A DNA stretch of 56,873 nt from an uncultured Prevotellaceae bacterium. GTDB taxonomy: Bacteria; Bacteroidota; Bacteroidia; Bacteroidales; Bacteroidaceae. The stretch lies in the NCBI GenBank assembly GCA_900313235.1, contig OMQN01000006.1, forward strand, positions 1 to 56,873. The letters are read 5' to 3'. Of the stretch, positions 1 to 8,811 are shown piece by piece. The notes beneath the pieces were generated by a model. That model made no database searches. It worked only from the letters and a program-made list of their open reading frames with translations, and was not told the origin of the DNA. The translations under genes were made by a program, and so were the position numbers. Every line of letters begins with the position of its first letter. Positions within the stretch are counted from its first letter, which is position 1.

Positions 1-1361
1 TCGCCCACGGCACTACCATCGTACTGCTTGCCATTGATCTCCACCTTGATATTGGCACCGGGCTTCAGGCCGTAGGCCGTAGAGACGACATAGCTAATAA
101 GCTTGACCTTATCCTCAGAGCCGTCGTGCTTGAGGACGTCACTGACAATGTAGGGCAGGTCTTCCTGGGTGACAATCTCCTTCTTGTCGCCCAGCTCTGT
201 GATGCGCTGCGTCACACGGCGCGTCTGCTCAGGAGTCAGCTCCAAGCCCAACTCTTCCAGATTCTTGGCAATGTTGGCACGACCACTCTGCTTACCCAGC
301 GCATATTCGCGCTTGCGACCGAAGCGCTCAGGGATGAGTTCGTTATAGTAGAGCTTGTCCTTGGTGTCGCCATCGGCATGGACACCAGCCACCTGCGTAA
401 AGACATGCTCGCCAACGATGGGCTGGTTGGGGGCTACGGCGATGCCGCTGAAACTCTCGACCATGCGCGAGATGTCGTTGAGCTGGTCTTCGTTGATGTT
501 GGTCTTAGCATGGAACTGGTCTTTCAGGATAACCTGTACAGAGGCTAATGGCGCATTGCCGCAACGCTCGCCCAGACCGTTCACCGTGACGTGCAGACCC
601 TTGGCACCGCTGAGCACGGCAGCCAGCGAGTTAGACACCGCCAAGTCGTAGTCGTTATGGGCGTGGAAGTCGAAATGGACCTGCGGATAGCGCTTCATCA
701 TCTTACGGAAATACTCCACCACCTGCAGGGGATTCATCACGCCCAGCGTGTCGGGAAGCATGAAACGGGAGACCCCTCCTAACCTCTCCCAAGTAGAGGA
801 ACCAAGTCCCCCTCCTTGGGAGGGGTTGGGGGAGGTCAACGCATCCATTAACTGGTAGACATATTCCGGCGAGTCTTTCATACCGTTCGACCAGTCTTCC
901 AAGTACAGGTTGACAGAGAGGCCCTTGCTATGGGCATACTCCACCTCTTTAATAATATCGGCAATGTGCTCTTCAGGCGTCTTGTGCAATTGGTTGATGC
1001 AGTGTTTCAAGGAACCTTTGGCCAAGAGGTTGATGGTTTTGCCGCCACAGGAGACAATCCAGTCGACAGACTTGCCACCATCGACGAAGCCCAGCACCTC
1101 CACCCTGTCCAGTTTACCTATCTGTGTAGCATAGCGACAAATCATAGACACCGCCTCTCGCTCACCGTCAGAGACACGTGCCGAGGCGACCTCGATGCGG
1201 TCAACGTTGACCTCGTGTAACAGCTTGCGGGCCATAACGAGTTTCTCGTGGGGCAAAAAACTGACGCCATTGGTCTGTTCACCGTCACGCAGCGTCGAGT
1301 CCATAATCTCGACTAGAGGAGCGATACGCTTATAGCTGTTTACTTGTTGAGCTGTTCCCAT
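1..1361 (-). CDS. LeuA-like acyl-CoA synthase, possible (R)-citramalate synthase (3' end cut by window)
   Basis: HMGL-like TIM-barrel synthase. The motif STLRDGEQTNGV near residue 22 and FHAHNDYD near residue 200 mark the isopropylmalate/citramalate/homocitrate synthase family, and the start of a LeuA-type C-terminal domain is visible before the protein leaves the window at about residue 453. I chose the ATG at 1361, which overlaps the end of leuD by 22 nt; an in-frame ATG at 1304 would cut into the conserved VEIMDSTLRDGE motif. It is the fourth gene of the leu operon and is distinct from the leuA at 3322-4821. Such second synthases may condense pyruvate with acetyl-CoA to citramalate for isoleucine, but substrate choice cannot be read here. 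Oddity: about 21 residues beginning SPNPSQGGGLG, encoded at 773-836, interrupt the stretch just before RFMLPDTLG and come from a palindromic DNA repeat. Confidence 0.85.
   Translation of the reverse strand, partial: MGTAQQVNSYKRIAPLVEIMDSTLRDGEQTNGVSFLPHEKLVMARKLLHEVNVDRIEVASARVSDGEREAVSMICRYATQIGKLDRVEVLGFVDGGKSVDWIVSCGGKTINLLAKGSLKHCINQLHKTPEEHIADIIKEVEYAHSKGLSVNLYLEDWSNGMKDSPEYVYQLMDALTSPNPSQGGGLGSSTWERLGGVSRFMLPDTLGVMNPLQVVEYFRKMMKRYPQVHFDFHAHNDYDLAVSNSLAAVLSGAKGLHVTVNGLGERCGNAPLASVQVILKDQFHAKTNINEDQLNDISRMVESFSGIAVAPNQPIVGEHVFTQVAGVHADGDTKDKLYYNELIPERFGRKREYALGKQSGRANIAKNLEELGLELTPEQTRRVTQRITELGDKKEIVTQEDLPYIVSDVLKHDGSEDKVKLISYVVSTAYGLKPGANIKVEINGKQYDGSAVG
773..836. repeat. GC-rich palindromic element inserted in frame (two inverted arms)
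   Basis: Two imperfect inverted arms face each other. The left arm reads CCTCCTAACCTCTCCCAAG and the right arm CTTGGGAGGGGTTGGGGGAGG, separated by about 20 nt. The element keeps the reading frame of the LeuA-like gene and, on the minus strand, encodes TSPNPSQGGG followed by LGSSTWERLGGV. A second half-length copy lies in leuC at 2394-2421. Confidence 0.85.
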
Positions 1362-1936
1362 GCTTCTATCTTGTCTTTATTCTGTACCAAGAAGTCGATG
1401 TCGTCGAGTCCGTTCATCAGACAGTGCTTCTTGTAGCCGTTGATGTCGAACTGTTCAGAGCGCCCTGTGGCCTTGTTGGTCACCGTCTGGTTGGGCAGGT
1501 CAACCTCCACTTCTGTCTTGGGATTCTGTTTGATGCTGTCGAACAGTTCAGCCAGAAAGTCCTCGCTGACGACAACGGGCAGCACGAAGTTGTTGAGCTC
1601 GTTGTTCTTGTGGATATCAGCAAAGAACGAGCTGATAACGACACGGAAGCCGTAGCCCGCAATGGCCCATGCAGCATGTTCACGACTGGAGCCAGAGCCG
1701 AAATTCTTGCCGGCGACGAGGATGCAACCGCTGTAGGTAGGGTCGTTGAGCACAAAATCCTTGTTCACAGTGCCGTCGGCATTGTAACGCCAGTCGCGGA
1801 AGAGGTTGTCGCCAAAGAACTGCTCCTCGCGGGTGGTAGCCTTGAGGAAACGGGCGGGAATAATCTGGTCAGTGTCCACATTCTCCAAAGGAAGGGGCAC
1901 GCAGGTGGATGTTATAACGTTAAATTTCTGTTTCAT
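1340..1936 (-). CDS. leuD: 3-isopropylmalate dehydratase small subunit
   Basis: Small (swivelling-domain) subunit of isopropylmalate isomerase, which works with LeuC to convert 2-isopropylmalate to 3-isopropylmalate in leucine synthesis. The protein is 198 residues, normal for LeuD. The motif [16 protein letters not shown] near residue 18 and [13 protein letters not shown] near residue 80 are the family signatures. The start overlaps the leuC stop by 4 nt (ATGA), so the two subunits are probably translationally coupled. The 3' end overlaps the start of the second synthase. Cytoplasmic; regulated with the operon by the upstream attenuator. Confidence 0.97.
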   Translation of the reverse strand: MKQKFNVITSTCVPLPLENVDTDQIIPARFLKATTREEQFFGDNLFRDWRYNADGTVNKDFVLNDPTYSGCILVAGKNFGSGSSREHAAWAIAGYGFRVVISSFFADIHKNNELNNFVLPVVVSEDFLAELFDSIKQNPKTEVEVDLPNQTVTNKATGRSEQFDINGYKKHCLMNGLDDIDFLVQNKDKIEAWEQLNK

Positions 1937-3318
1937 AGTAGTGTGCGTGGATCGGTGATAACTCCTGTTACGGCAGCAGCAGCGGCTGTCAGTGGCGAGC
2001 AGAGGATAGTACGACTGCCAGGTCCCTGACGGCCCTCGAAGTTGCGGTTAGAGGTAGAGACGGCATACTTGCCAGCAGGCACCTTGTCGTCGTTCATGGC
2101 CAAGCAGGCTGAACAGCCTGGTTGACGAATCTCGAAGCCGGCAGTTTCAAGCACTTTATCAAGGCCTTCGTCCTCTATCTGTTGGCGTACAGCCCATGAG
2201 CCAGGCACCAGCCAAGCGACGACGTCGGCAGCCTTCTGACGGCCTTTGACGATGGAGGCAAAAGCGCGGAAATCCTCTATGCGACCATTGGTACAAGCGC
2301 CAAGGAATACATAGTCTATCTTCTTGCCCAACAACACCTCGCCAGCCTTGAAGCCCATATACTGCAGAGCCTTCGCCTCTCCTGGCATACACTCCCCTCC
2401 TTGGGAGGGAACGGGGGAGGTAATACCAATACCCATCCCCGGATTGGTGCCATAAGTGATGCGGGGATCTATGTCCTTGGCGTCGAACACCAGTTCCTTG
2501 TCGAAGACAGCATCGTCGCCACTCTTCAAGGTCTTCCAGTATGCAACAGCTCTCTCCCACTCTTCGCCCTTGGGAGCATACTCCTTGCCTTTGACGTAAT
2601 CAAAGGTCACTTCATCGGGAGCGATGAAGCCACCACGGGCACCCATCTCTATCGACAGGTTGCAGAGCGTCAGACGACCTTCCATAGACAGGTTCTTCAC
2701 CACGTCGCCAGCATACTCTACGAAATAGCCCGTAGCACCACTGGTGGTGAGCTGTGCCATCAGGTAGAGGGCCACATCCTTGGCGGTAACGCCCTTCTGC
2801 AGCGTACCATTAATGCTGATACGCATAGACTTAGGCTTCTGCTGCAGAATACATTGCGAGGCCATCACCATCTCGACCTCAGAGGTGCCGATGCCAAAGG
2901 CGACAGCACCCATAGCACCATGCGTAGAGGTGTGGGAGTCGCCACAGACAATAGTCATGCCTGGCAGACTCAGCCCCTTCTCAGGACCTACAACATGGAT
3001 GATGCCATTGTCTTTCGACATCATACCGTAGTGCGTGAGTCCGAACTCCTTGGCGTTCTGTGCCAGCGTGCTGACCTGCTTGGCAGAAACTGGGTCTGCG
3101 ATGGGTTTGTCCTGATCGTGGGTGGGCGTGTTGTGGTCTGGCATGCAATAGATGTGGTCTGGACGGAAACACTTCAGCCCACGGGCTCGCATGCCATCGA
3201 AAGCCTGGGGCGACGTTACCTCGTGACAGTAGAGGCGGTCGATATACAACTGGGTGGGTCCGTCGTCAACAACCTGTACGACGTGCTTGTCCCAAATCTT
3301 ATCAAAGAGTGTATTCAT
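1933..3318 (-). CDS. leuC: 3-isopropylmalate dehydratase large subunit
   Basis: Aconitase-family [4Fe-4S] subunit of isopropylmalate isomerase. The 461 residues include [14 protein letters not shown] near 125, and the cluster cysteines in [13 protein letters not shown] near 340 and in [10 protein letters not shown] near 405. It lies 3 nt downstream of leuA and overlaps leuD by 4 nt. A loop after [10 protein letters not shown] reads [15 protein letters not shown], and its core is encoded by a copy of the palindromic element found in the neighbouring synthase. The surrounding catalytic motifs are intact, so the insertion sits in a loop that appears tolerant of extra residues. Translation begins at the ATG at 3318 ([14 protein letters not shown]), the usual LeuC start. 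Confidence 0.97.
   Translation of the reverse strand: MNTLFDKIWDKHVVQVVDDGPTQLYIDRLYCHEVTSPQAFDGMRARGLKCFRPDHIYCMPDHNTPTHDQDKPIADPVSAKQVSTLAQNAKEFGLTHYGMMSKDNGIIHVVGPEKGLSLPGMTIVCGDSHTSTHGAMGAVAFGIGTSEVEMVMASQCILQQKPKSMRISINGTLQKGVTAKDVALYLMAQLTTSGATGYFVEYAGDVVKNLSMEGRLTLCNLSIEMGARGGFIAPDEVTFDYVKGKEYAPKGEEWERAVAYWKTLKSGDDAVFDKELVFDAKDIDPRITYGTNPGMGIGITSPVPSQGGECMPGEAKALQYMGFKAGEVLLGKKIDYVFLGACTNGRIEDFRAFASIVKGRQKAADVVAWLVPGSWAVRQQIEDEGLDKVLETAGFEIRQPGCSACLAMNDDKVPAGKYAVSTSNRNFEGRQGPGSRTILCSPLTAAAAAVTGVITDPRTLL
2394..2421. repeat. Second copy (half unit) of the palindromic coding repeat
   Basis: The sequence CCTCCTTGGGAGGGAACGGG followed by GGAGGT matches the right arm of the element at 773-836 except for a short internal difference (AAC in place of GTT). 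It lies in the same frame and on the same strand relative to translation, giving TSPVPSQGG in LeuC where the other copy gives TSPNPSQGG. Confidence 0.8.
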
Positions 3319-3321
3319 AGA

Positions 3322-4821
3322 CTAATCATTCTTAAATTTGTTGATACAATCGATATATGCTTCGACAGAGGCGGTGACGATGTCCGTATTGGCACCGAAG
3401 CCGTAGTACAGCGAACCATTATACTCTACCTGCATGTGAACCTTGCCCACATCGTCGGAACCCTTGGAGATGGCCTGGATGGTAAACTCTTTCAACGTCA
3501 TCTGCTTCATGATAATCTTCTTCAGGGCCTTGATAGCAGCATCGACAGGACCATTACCAGAGGCTGCAGCCTCAAACTTCTGACCACTGATATCCAGTCC
3601 GATAGAGGCTACGCTCTTCACTCCCTTACCCGTCGTAACCTGCAGGAAGTCAAGGCGTACTGCGTGTGTGTCGGCAGTATCGGCACCTGCGAGCATGAGG
3701 GCGTCGGCATCTGTCACCTCCTTCTTCTGGTCTGCCAGCACAAGGAACTTCTCGTAGATCTTGTCGAGTTTCTCTTCTGACAGGTCAACACCATTGACGT
3801 GCAGACGATGCTTGAGGGCAGCACGACCAGAACGGGCTGTCAAAACGATGCTGTTGTCGTCGATACCCACATCTTTCGGATCCATAATCTCGTAGGTGTG
3901 TACATTCTTCAAGACACCATCCTGATGGATGCCGGAAGAGTGAGCAAAAGCGTTGCGACCCACAATGGCCTTGTTGGGTTGCACGGGCATATTCATCAGA
4001 CTCGACACCATGCGACTGGTGGGATAAATCTTGGTGGTATTGATATTGGTATCAATGCCCAGCGACTTGTGGCACTTCAGAATCATGGCAATCTCTTCGA
4101 GCGACGTATTACCTGCACGCTCACCGATACCATTGATGGTGACCTCCACCTGACGGGCACCAGCCATCACACCATTGAAGGTGTTGGCAGTAGCCATGCC
4201 GAGGTCGTTATGGCAATGGGTAGAGATGATGGCCTGATCGATATTGTCGACATGTTCCTTCAGATACTTAATCTTCTCGAAATACTCCTGTGGCAGACAA
4301 TAGCCCGTGGTGTCGGGGATATTAACAACGGTAGCACCAGCCTTGATGACGGCCTCGACGACACGAGCCAGATACTCGTTGTCCGTACGACCAGCATCCT
4401 CGCAATAGAACTCAACATCGTCGACGAAGCGCTTGGCATACTTAGTAGCTGCTACGGCACGCTCCAGAATCTCCTCACGTGTAGAGTTGAACTTATAGCG
4501 GATGTGCTCGTCGCTGGTGCCAATGCCCGTATGAATACGCTTGTGTTTGGCATACTTCAACGCATCGAAAGCAACATCGATGTCACGCTCTACAGCACGC
4601 GTCAGCGCACAGATAGTAGGCCACGTAACAGCCTTTGAAATCTCAATGACGGAGTTAAAATCGCCTGGACTGCTAATCGGAAATCCTGCCTCAATGACGT
4701 CGACGCCCAACTGTTCGAGCGCCTTGGCTACCTGAATCTTCTCAACAGTGTTCAACTGACAGCCGGGCACCTGCTCGCCGTCACGAAGTGTTGTGTCGAA
4801 AATGTACAATCTGTCACTCAT
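3322..4821 (-). CDS. leuA: 2-isopropylmalate synthase
   Basis: Condenses 2-ketoisovalerate with acetyl-CoA, the first committed step of leucine synthesis. [20 protein letters not shown] opens the TIM barrel, with the metal ligand motif [14 protein letters not shown] near residue 205 and [14 protein letters not shown] near 235; residues from about 390 form the LeuA allosteric dimer domain that binds leucine. I prefer the ATG at 4821 over the in-frame ATG at 4845, because the family starts at MSD and the 24-nt extension encodes only a lysine-rich tail. First structural gene of the operon, 43 nt downstream of the attenuator terminator, so expression depends on read-through. Confidence 0.95.
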   Translation of the reverse strand: MSDRLYIFDTTLRDGEQVPGCQLNTVEKIQVAKALEQLGVDVIEAGFPISSPGDFNSVIEISKAVTWPTICALTRAVERDIDVAFDALKYAKHKRIHTGIGTSDEHIRYKFNSTREEILERAVAATKYAKRFVDDVEFYCEDAGRTDNEYLARVVEAVIKAGATVVNIPDTTGYCLPQEYFEKIKYLKEHVDNIDQAIISTHCHNDLGMATANTFNGVMAGARQVEVTINGIGERAGNTSLEEIAMILKCHKSLGIDTNINTTKIYPTSRMVSSLMNMPVQPNKAIVGRNAFAHSSGIHQDGVLKNVHTYEIMDPKDVGIDDNSIVLTARSGRAALKHRLHVNGVDLSEEKLDKIYEKFLVLADQKKEVTDADALMLAGADTADTHAVRLDFLQVTTGKGVKSVASIGLDISGQKFEAAASGNGPVDAAIKALKKIIMKQMTLKEFTIQAISKGSDDVGKVHMQVEYNGSLYYGFGANTDIVTASVEAYIDCINKFKND

Positions 4822-4833
4822 CTTTTTAAACTT

Positions 4834-4861
4834 TTCATTGTTCACTATTCACTGTTCACTA
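4834..4861. repeat. Four 7-nt tandem units (TTCACTA type)
   Basis: Plus-strand units TTCATTG, TTCACTA, TTCACTG, TTCACTA fill the space between the attenuator terminator and the leuA start. One of a series of period-7 gap repeats in this window. Confidence 0.75.
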
Positions 4862-4863
4862 CG

Positions 4864-4899
4864 AAAAAAGCCTCTCTACACTCGGAAGTGAGAAAGGCT
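4864..4899 (-). terminator. Attenuator terminator of the leu operon, with competing antiterminator arm
   Basis: On the minus strand AGCCTTTCTCACT pairs with AGTGTAGAGAGGCT (13 pairs, one bulged U, tetraloop UCCG), followed by six U. The 9-nt segment at 4883-4891, which includes part of the 5' arm and the loop, is perfectly complementary to 4949-4957 within the end of the leader peptide coding sequence (CGGAAGUGA with UCACUUCCG). That gives a mutually exclusive antiterminator, the normal layout for ribosome-mediated attenuation. Confidence 0.85.
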
Positions 4900-4935
4900 C
4901 TGTATACTATTGATTATTAATCGTTCATCTGCATA

Positions 4936-5013
4936 TCAGCATACCCTATCACTTCCGGCCACTTTACGCAGTCGAATAATAATAATGTTGCTAATCAGAT
5001 TCAGATTTCTCAT
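4936..5013 (-). CDS. Leu/Ile leader peptide of the leu operon attenuator
   Basis: A 25-codon open frame starting at the ATG at 5013 and ending in TGA at 4936. Residues 2-15 read RNLNLISNIIIIRL, with three Leu and five Ile, four of the Ile consecutive. This is the composition expected of a leader that senses charged tRNA-Ile and tRNA-Leu. It begins about 24 nt after the promoter -7 element and is followed by a terminator hairpin whose 5' arm can pair with the last third of the leader sequence. The peptide itself probably has no function; stalling of the ribosome on the Ile/Leu run would free the antiterminator and let RNA polymerase into leuA-leuC-leuD and the second synthase. Confidence 0.85.
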   Translation of the reverse strand: MRNLNLISNIIIIRLRKVAGSDRVC

Positions 5014-5036
5014 CGTTCTTTTTTCTTAATCGGCTG

Positions 5037-5068
5037 CAAAGTTATATATTTCTCACTAACTACGCAAA
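5037..5068 (-). promoter_or_regulatory. Promoter of the leu leader transcript
   Basis: Minus strand: TTTG (plus 5065-5068), 20 nt, then TAACTTTG (plus 5037-5044), the Bacteroidota consensus. Transcription would start around 5030-5033, just upstream of the leader ATG. Confidence 0.8.
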
Positions 5069-5118
5069 CAATTCACCACTTTTTTGTATCAATTTACAAC
5101 AATTTGTTACTTTTTGAC

Positions 5119-7248
5119 CTATAAGCCTCTTGCACGAAGGATAGCAGAAGCATCTGGCTGCTGCATTCCCGTGAAGTCGGCAAACATCTGCATGAGGTCA
5201 CCCGTATTGCCACGACTCAGTATCTTGTCGCGCATGGCCTGACCCGTTTCAGGCTTCAGGGCACCCAGTTTGGCAAAGGTGTCAGCCACATTGACTGCCA
5301 ACACCTCCGTCCACAGATAGCTGTAGTAACCAGCAGCATAGCCCCCACCCCATACATGGTTGAAGTAGCTGGTCATATAGCGTGGCGGAATCGGAATAAA
5401 AGGATTCAAGAGTCCCACCTTACGCAATGCCTCTGTCTCGAACTCCATAGCCTTATCGGCCGTTGGGATATCTTTCGATGGCAGCATGTGCCAAGCCATG
5501 TCGAGTAAGGATGCAGCGAGGTTCTCGCCCAAGGCATAACAGGGCTGGAAATTGATGCTCTTCAGCATGCGCTCCTTCAGTTCGGCAGGCATGGGCTCGT
5601 TGGTCTCGTAGTGGCGTGCATAGTGGTCGAAGACCTCAGGGATAGAGGCAAACGACTCGTTGAACTGTGAAGGCATCTCCACGAAGTCGCGAGCGACGTT
5701 GGTTCCTGCCAGCGTCTTATATTCACAGTTGGAGAGCATGCCGTGCAGGGCATGGCCAAACTCATGGAACATCGTTGTCACCTCGTCCCACGTAAGGAGC
5801 GACGGTTTGCCCTCAGGAGCCTTGGCATTGTTGCAGACATTGTAGATAATAGGCTTCTGATTCCAGCGGTGGCTCTGCTCTTGGTAGTTGTCCATCCACG
5901 CACCGCCACGCTTCGACGCACGACGGTAGTAGTCGCCATAGAACAGTGCCATAGACTGGCCGTCCTTGTCGAAGACCTCGAAGACGCGCACGTCAGGATG
6001 GTACGTCGGAATATCCTTGCGCTCCTTGAATGTCAGACCATAGACGCGATTGGCAGCATAGAAGACACCATTGAGCAAGACACTGTCGACATTGAAGTAA
6101 GGTTTTACCTCGTCCTCAGAAATGTCGAGCAATTCCTTCTTCATCTTGGCAGAATAATAGAAGTAATCATAGGGTTGTAACTGGAACTCGGCACCCTGCG
6201 TCTTGCGAGCGAAGTTCTCGATGGTCTTTGTCTCAGCATCAGCCTTGGGGACATAGGCCTTCACCAGGTTCATTAAGAAGGCATAGACATTCTCTGACGT
6301 CTTGGCCATCGTGTTGTCCAGCGAATACGCTGCATAGCTGGGATAGCCCATCAGCTCAGCCTGTTCGGCACGCAGCTTGGCTATCTCGCTGACGAGGGGA
6401 AACGTGTTGTACTTGGGATTGCTGCCGTCAGCACGATGGATGCTGGCCTCATAAATCTTCTTGCGCAACTCACGATTGTCGAGACTGGCCAAAGGAGCCT
6501 GCTGCGTAGTATTCATGATGACGATAGCGTAAGGTGCCTTCCCCCCGCGACTCTCTGCATCCTTCTTGCACTGGGCAATGTCGGCATCACTGAGTCCTGC
6601 CAGGTCTTCCTTCTTGTCGACCCACACGATAGCATCGTTGGTGGCAGCCTGCAAGAGGTCGCCCCACTGCTGCTGCAGATCAGAGATGCGCAGGTTGATT
6701 TCCTTCATGCGAGCCATCTTCTCGTCAGACAAGAGAGCTCCCTTGCGCACAAAGTCCTTATAGATTTCCTCCAGGAGTTTCTGGTCTTCACCCGTCAGCT
6801 TATCGTGCTCGTTGTCATAGACCTGCTTGATGCGCTCAAACAGAGGCTTGTTGAACGATATCTCGTTCTGCAGGTCAGTAAGCAGAGGCTGCACAGTTTT
6901 CTCTATCTCACTGATTTCGTCAGACTTGTCGGCCTCTGTCAGAGCGAAGAACACACTGCTGACGCGAGCCAACAATTTGCCACTGTCCTCGAAAGGCAGA
7001 ATCGTATTCTCAAAGGTTGCAGGTTCCTTACAATCCACAATGGCCTGGATGCTGTCACGCTTCTGCTGCATGGCGACCTGGAAAGCCGGCATGTAGTCCG
7101 TCACCTGAATTTTGCTGAAATCAGGTGCATGGAAGGGTAAAGAACTCTCTGCCAGCAGAGGATTCTCGCGAGAACTCTGCTGGCAGGCGTTAAAAGTTAG
7201 CATCATAGCGGAACTCATTCCGATAGCTAATAAAGTCTTTGTGTTCAT
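5119..7248 (-). CDS. dcp: M3-family peptidyl-dipeptidase, predicted lipoprotein
   Basis: Zinc metallopeptidase of the M3 family (oligopeptidase A/Dcp group), 709 residues, the usual size. The zinc motif HEFGHALHGM lies near residue 490, with the downstream glutamate helix typical of M3. The N-terminus is a signal sequence ending LTFNACQQ, with a possible lipidated cysteine at 22, so the enzyme probably degrades short peptides in the periplasm or at the membrane; the E. coli homologue is cytosolic. It lies 43 nt downstream of the DUF4301 gene on the same strand, and period-7 repeats fill that gap. No terminator hairpin is obvious between it and the leu leader promoter. Confidence 0.92.
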   Translation of the reverse strand: MNTKTLLAIGMSSAMMLTFNACQQSSRENPLLAESSLPFHAPDFSKIQVTDYMPAFQVAMQQKRDSIQAIVDCKEPATFENTILPFEDSGKLLARVSSVFFALTEADKSDEISEIEKTVQPLLTDLQNEISFNKPLFERIKQVYDNEHDKLTGEDQKLLEEIYKDFVRKGALLSDEKMARMKEINLRISDLQQQWGDLLQAATNDAIVWVDKKEDLAGLSDADIAQCKKDAESRGGKAPYAIVIMNTTQQAPLASLDNRELRKKIYEASIHRADGSNPKYNTFPLVSEIAKLRAEQAELMGYPSYAAYSLDNTMAKTSENVYAFLMNLVKAYVPKADAETKTIENFARKTQGAEFQLQPYDYFYYSAKMKKELLDISEDEVKPYFNVDSVLLNGVFYAANRVYGLTFKERKDIPTYHPDVRVFEVFDKDGQSMALFYGDYYRRASKRGGAWMDNYQEQSHRWNQKPIIYNVCNNAKAPEGKPSLLTWDEVTTMFHEFGHALHGMLSNCEYKTLAGTNVARDFVEMPSQFNESFASIPEVFDHYARHYETNEPMPAELKERMLKSINFQPCYALGENLAASLLDMAWHMLPSKDIPTADKAMEFETEALRKVGLLNPFIPIPPRYMTSYFNHVWGGGYAAGYYSYLWTEVLAVNVADTFAKLGALKPETGQAMRDKILSRGNTGDLMQMFADFTGMQQPDASAILRARGL

Positions 7249-7254
7249 TTATTT

Positions 7255-7282
7255 TTCACTTTTCTCTATTCACTTTTCATTA
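7255..7282. repeat. Four 7-nt tandem units (TTCACTT type)
   Basis: Plus-strand units TTCACTT, TTCTCTA, TTCACTT, TTCATTA occupy most of the gap between the dcp start and the end of the DUF4301 gene. Confidence 0.65.
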
Positions 7283-7291
7283 GCGAAACGC

Positions 7292-8791
7292 TTACTGGTG
7301 TTGATCACGCAAGAGGTCGTTTACAGTCTTAACGGGGTTGAACGTAGCAAGAGGCACTTCCACGAAGACAGTAGACCAGTCGCTCATTGCGCCATTCCAC
7401 AAACCTGGCAACTCCAGAGCCTGCAGTTCCTTACCACTTTTTGACTTCTGCGAGATGAAGCCCGTCGTCGGGTCTACAAACTTAGGCAGGTCGAAGGCAT
7501 TGCCCTTATAGTCCTTCACGGCGCAGACGAGGTCAACAGGGTTGAAGTGGGTGCCCTTAGTGAACATCTCCATATACTCCTTATTGCTCTTATCAATCTG
7601 GCTGGACTCCAAAATCTGCAGCGATACGGTACCATCCTGGTTATAGGTCAGGAACGGTCCGCCACCAGGCTCGCCGACATTTTTCACAACGCCACAGACA
7701 CGCATCGGGCGGTTCAGCTTGCGACGCAGATAGTCGGGATCCTCTTTCTGTCCCTTAGGATCAGTACAGAGGTTTTCGCGAACAAACTGAGCCATCTCAG
7801 CCAACTGGGCATCGGTAGCTCCTGCATCCAGAATGCGCAGATACTCGAAAACCTTCTTCTGCAGGGTGACCAGCACACCAGCAATGATCTGTTTCCATAT
7901 CACCGTATCCGTCTTCAAACGATCGGGAACAACGTTGTCAATATTCTTCACGAAGATGACGTCAGCCTCTATCTCGTTGAGATTCTCGATGAGGGCTCCA
8001 TGACCGCCTGGACGGAACAGAAGCGAACCGTCGCTATTGCGGAATGGCGTACCGTCAGGATTGGCTGCGACAGTATCGGTAGAAGGTTTCTGTTCTGAGA
8101 AGGTGATGTCATACAGGATGCCATATTTCTTGGCATAGAAGTCGGCCTTCTGCGCAACCTTCTGCTTGAAGAGTTCCATGTGCTCGTGAGAAACGGTAAA
8201 GTGTACGTGAGCCTGGCCATTAGAGGCAGCATACAACGCACCCTCAACCAAGTGCTCCTCCATGGGTGTGCGAGGACCTTCAGCATAGTTGTGGAACAGG
8301 AGCAGTCCCTTAGGCAGTTGACCATAGTTCAAGCCCTCAGCCTTCAGCATGTTGGCAGCAACGGCTTTGTAGTTGCCTTCAGCCATCAGTGTCTGAATGC
8401 CTTTGCCATTGTTTTTCTGGCAGACAGCATCCAGTTCTTTGTAGAAAGCAAACTTCGTGATATGGTCGAAATACTTTTTCTCGAAATCGGTAGTCGGTTT
8501 GTCATAGTCGGCATCGACGAAAGCAAACATATCTTTGAACATACGGCTGGCAGCACCTGAAGCAGGAACGAACTTCACTACTTTCTTGCCCTCAGCTTTA
8601 TACTGCTGCCAAGCCTCGATAAAGCGTTTGCGCTCAGCGTCGTTGGGAGCAACGATGCCACGATCAATGGCTGCAGCGGCTTCTAACTTCAGAAACGGGA
8701 AACCAGTCTTAAACTGTCCCAATTGGGTTTCAATCTGCTGCTCAGAGATCCCTTTCTGAGCAAGTTGTTTCAGGTCTTGTTGTGTCAACAT
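7292..8791 (-). CDS. DUF4301 family protein
   Basis: A 499-residue cytoplasmic protein of the DUF4301 family, seen mostly in Bacteroidota. Conserved blocks include FVPASGAASRMFKDM near residue 76, GPRTPMEEHLVEGALYA near 174 and FRPGGHGALIENLNEIEADV near 262. The glycine-rich blocks and the NID(N)VVPD stretch remind me of nucleotidyltransferase folds that act on sugar phosphates, but that is inference and no reaction is established from the sequence. It sits 20 nt downstream of the polysaccharide epimerase gene and 43 nt upstream of dcp, all on one strand, so the three may be co-transcribed. Confidence 0.85.
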   Translation of the reverse strand: MLTQQDLKQLAQKGISEQQIETQLGQFKTGFPFLKLEAAAAIDRGIVAPNDAERKRFIEAWQQYKAEGKKVVKFVPASGAASRMFKDMFAFVDADYDKPTTDFEKKYFDHITKFAFYKELDAVCQKNNGKGIQTLMAEGNYKAVAANMLKAEGLNYGQLPKGLLLFHNYAEGPRTPMEEHLVEGALYAASNGQAHVHFTVSHEHMELFKQKVAQKADFYAKKYGILYDITFSEQKPSTDTVAANPDGTPFRNSDGSLLFRPGGHGALIENLNEIEADVIFVKNIDNVVPDRLKTDTVIWKQIIAGVLVTLQKKVFEYLRILDAGATDAQLAEMAQFVRENLCTDPKGQKEDPDYLRRKLNRPMRVCGVVKNVGEPGGGPFLTYNQDGTVSLQILESSQIDKSNKEYMEMFTKGTHFNPVDLVCAVKDYKGNAFDLPKFVDPTTGFISQKSKSGKELQALELPGLWNGAMSDWSTVFVEVPLATFNPVKTVNDLLRDQHQ

Positions 8792-8811
8792 ATGATTTAG
8801 TGTGTTTTAAG

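Noticed and set aside
2401-3780. Long open frame on the plus strand opposite leuC and leuA
   Set aside because: It is antisense to two intact, recognisable enzymes, has no family signature and no promoter; high GC third positions create such shadows. The same holds for long antisense frames opposite the epimerase (8905-9843), tyrA (12628-13536) and the RND transporter (29420-30352).
4864-4899. Simple terminator for dcp
   Set aside because: It lies after a separate promoter and leader frame and has a competing complementary segment, which fits an attenuator; dcp ends upstream of that promoter.
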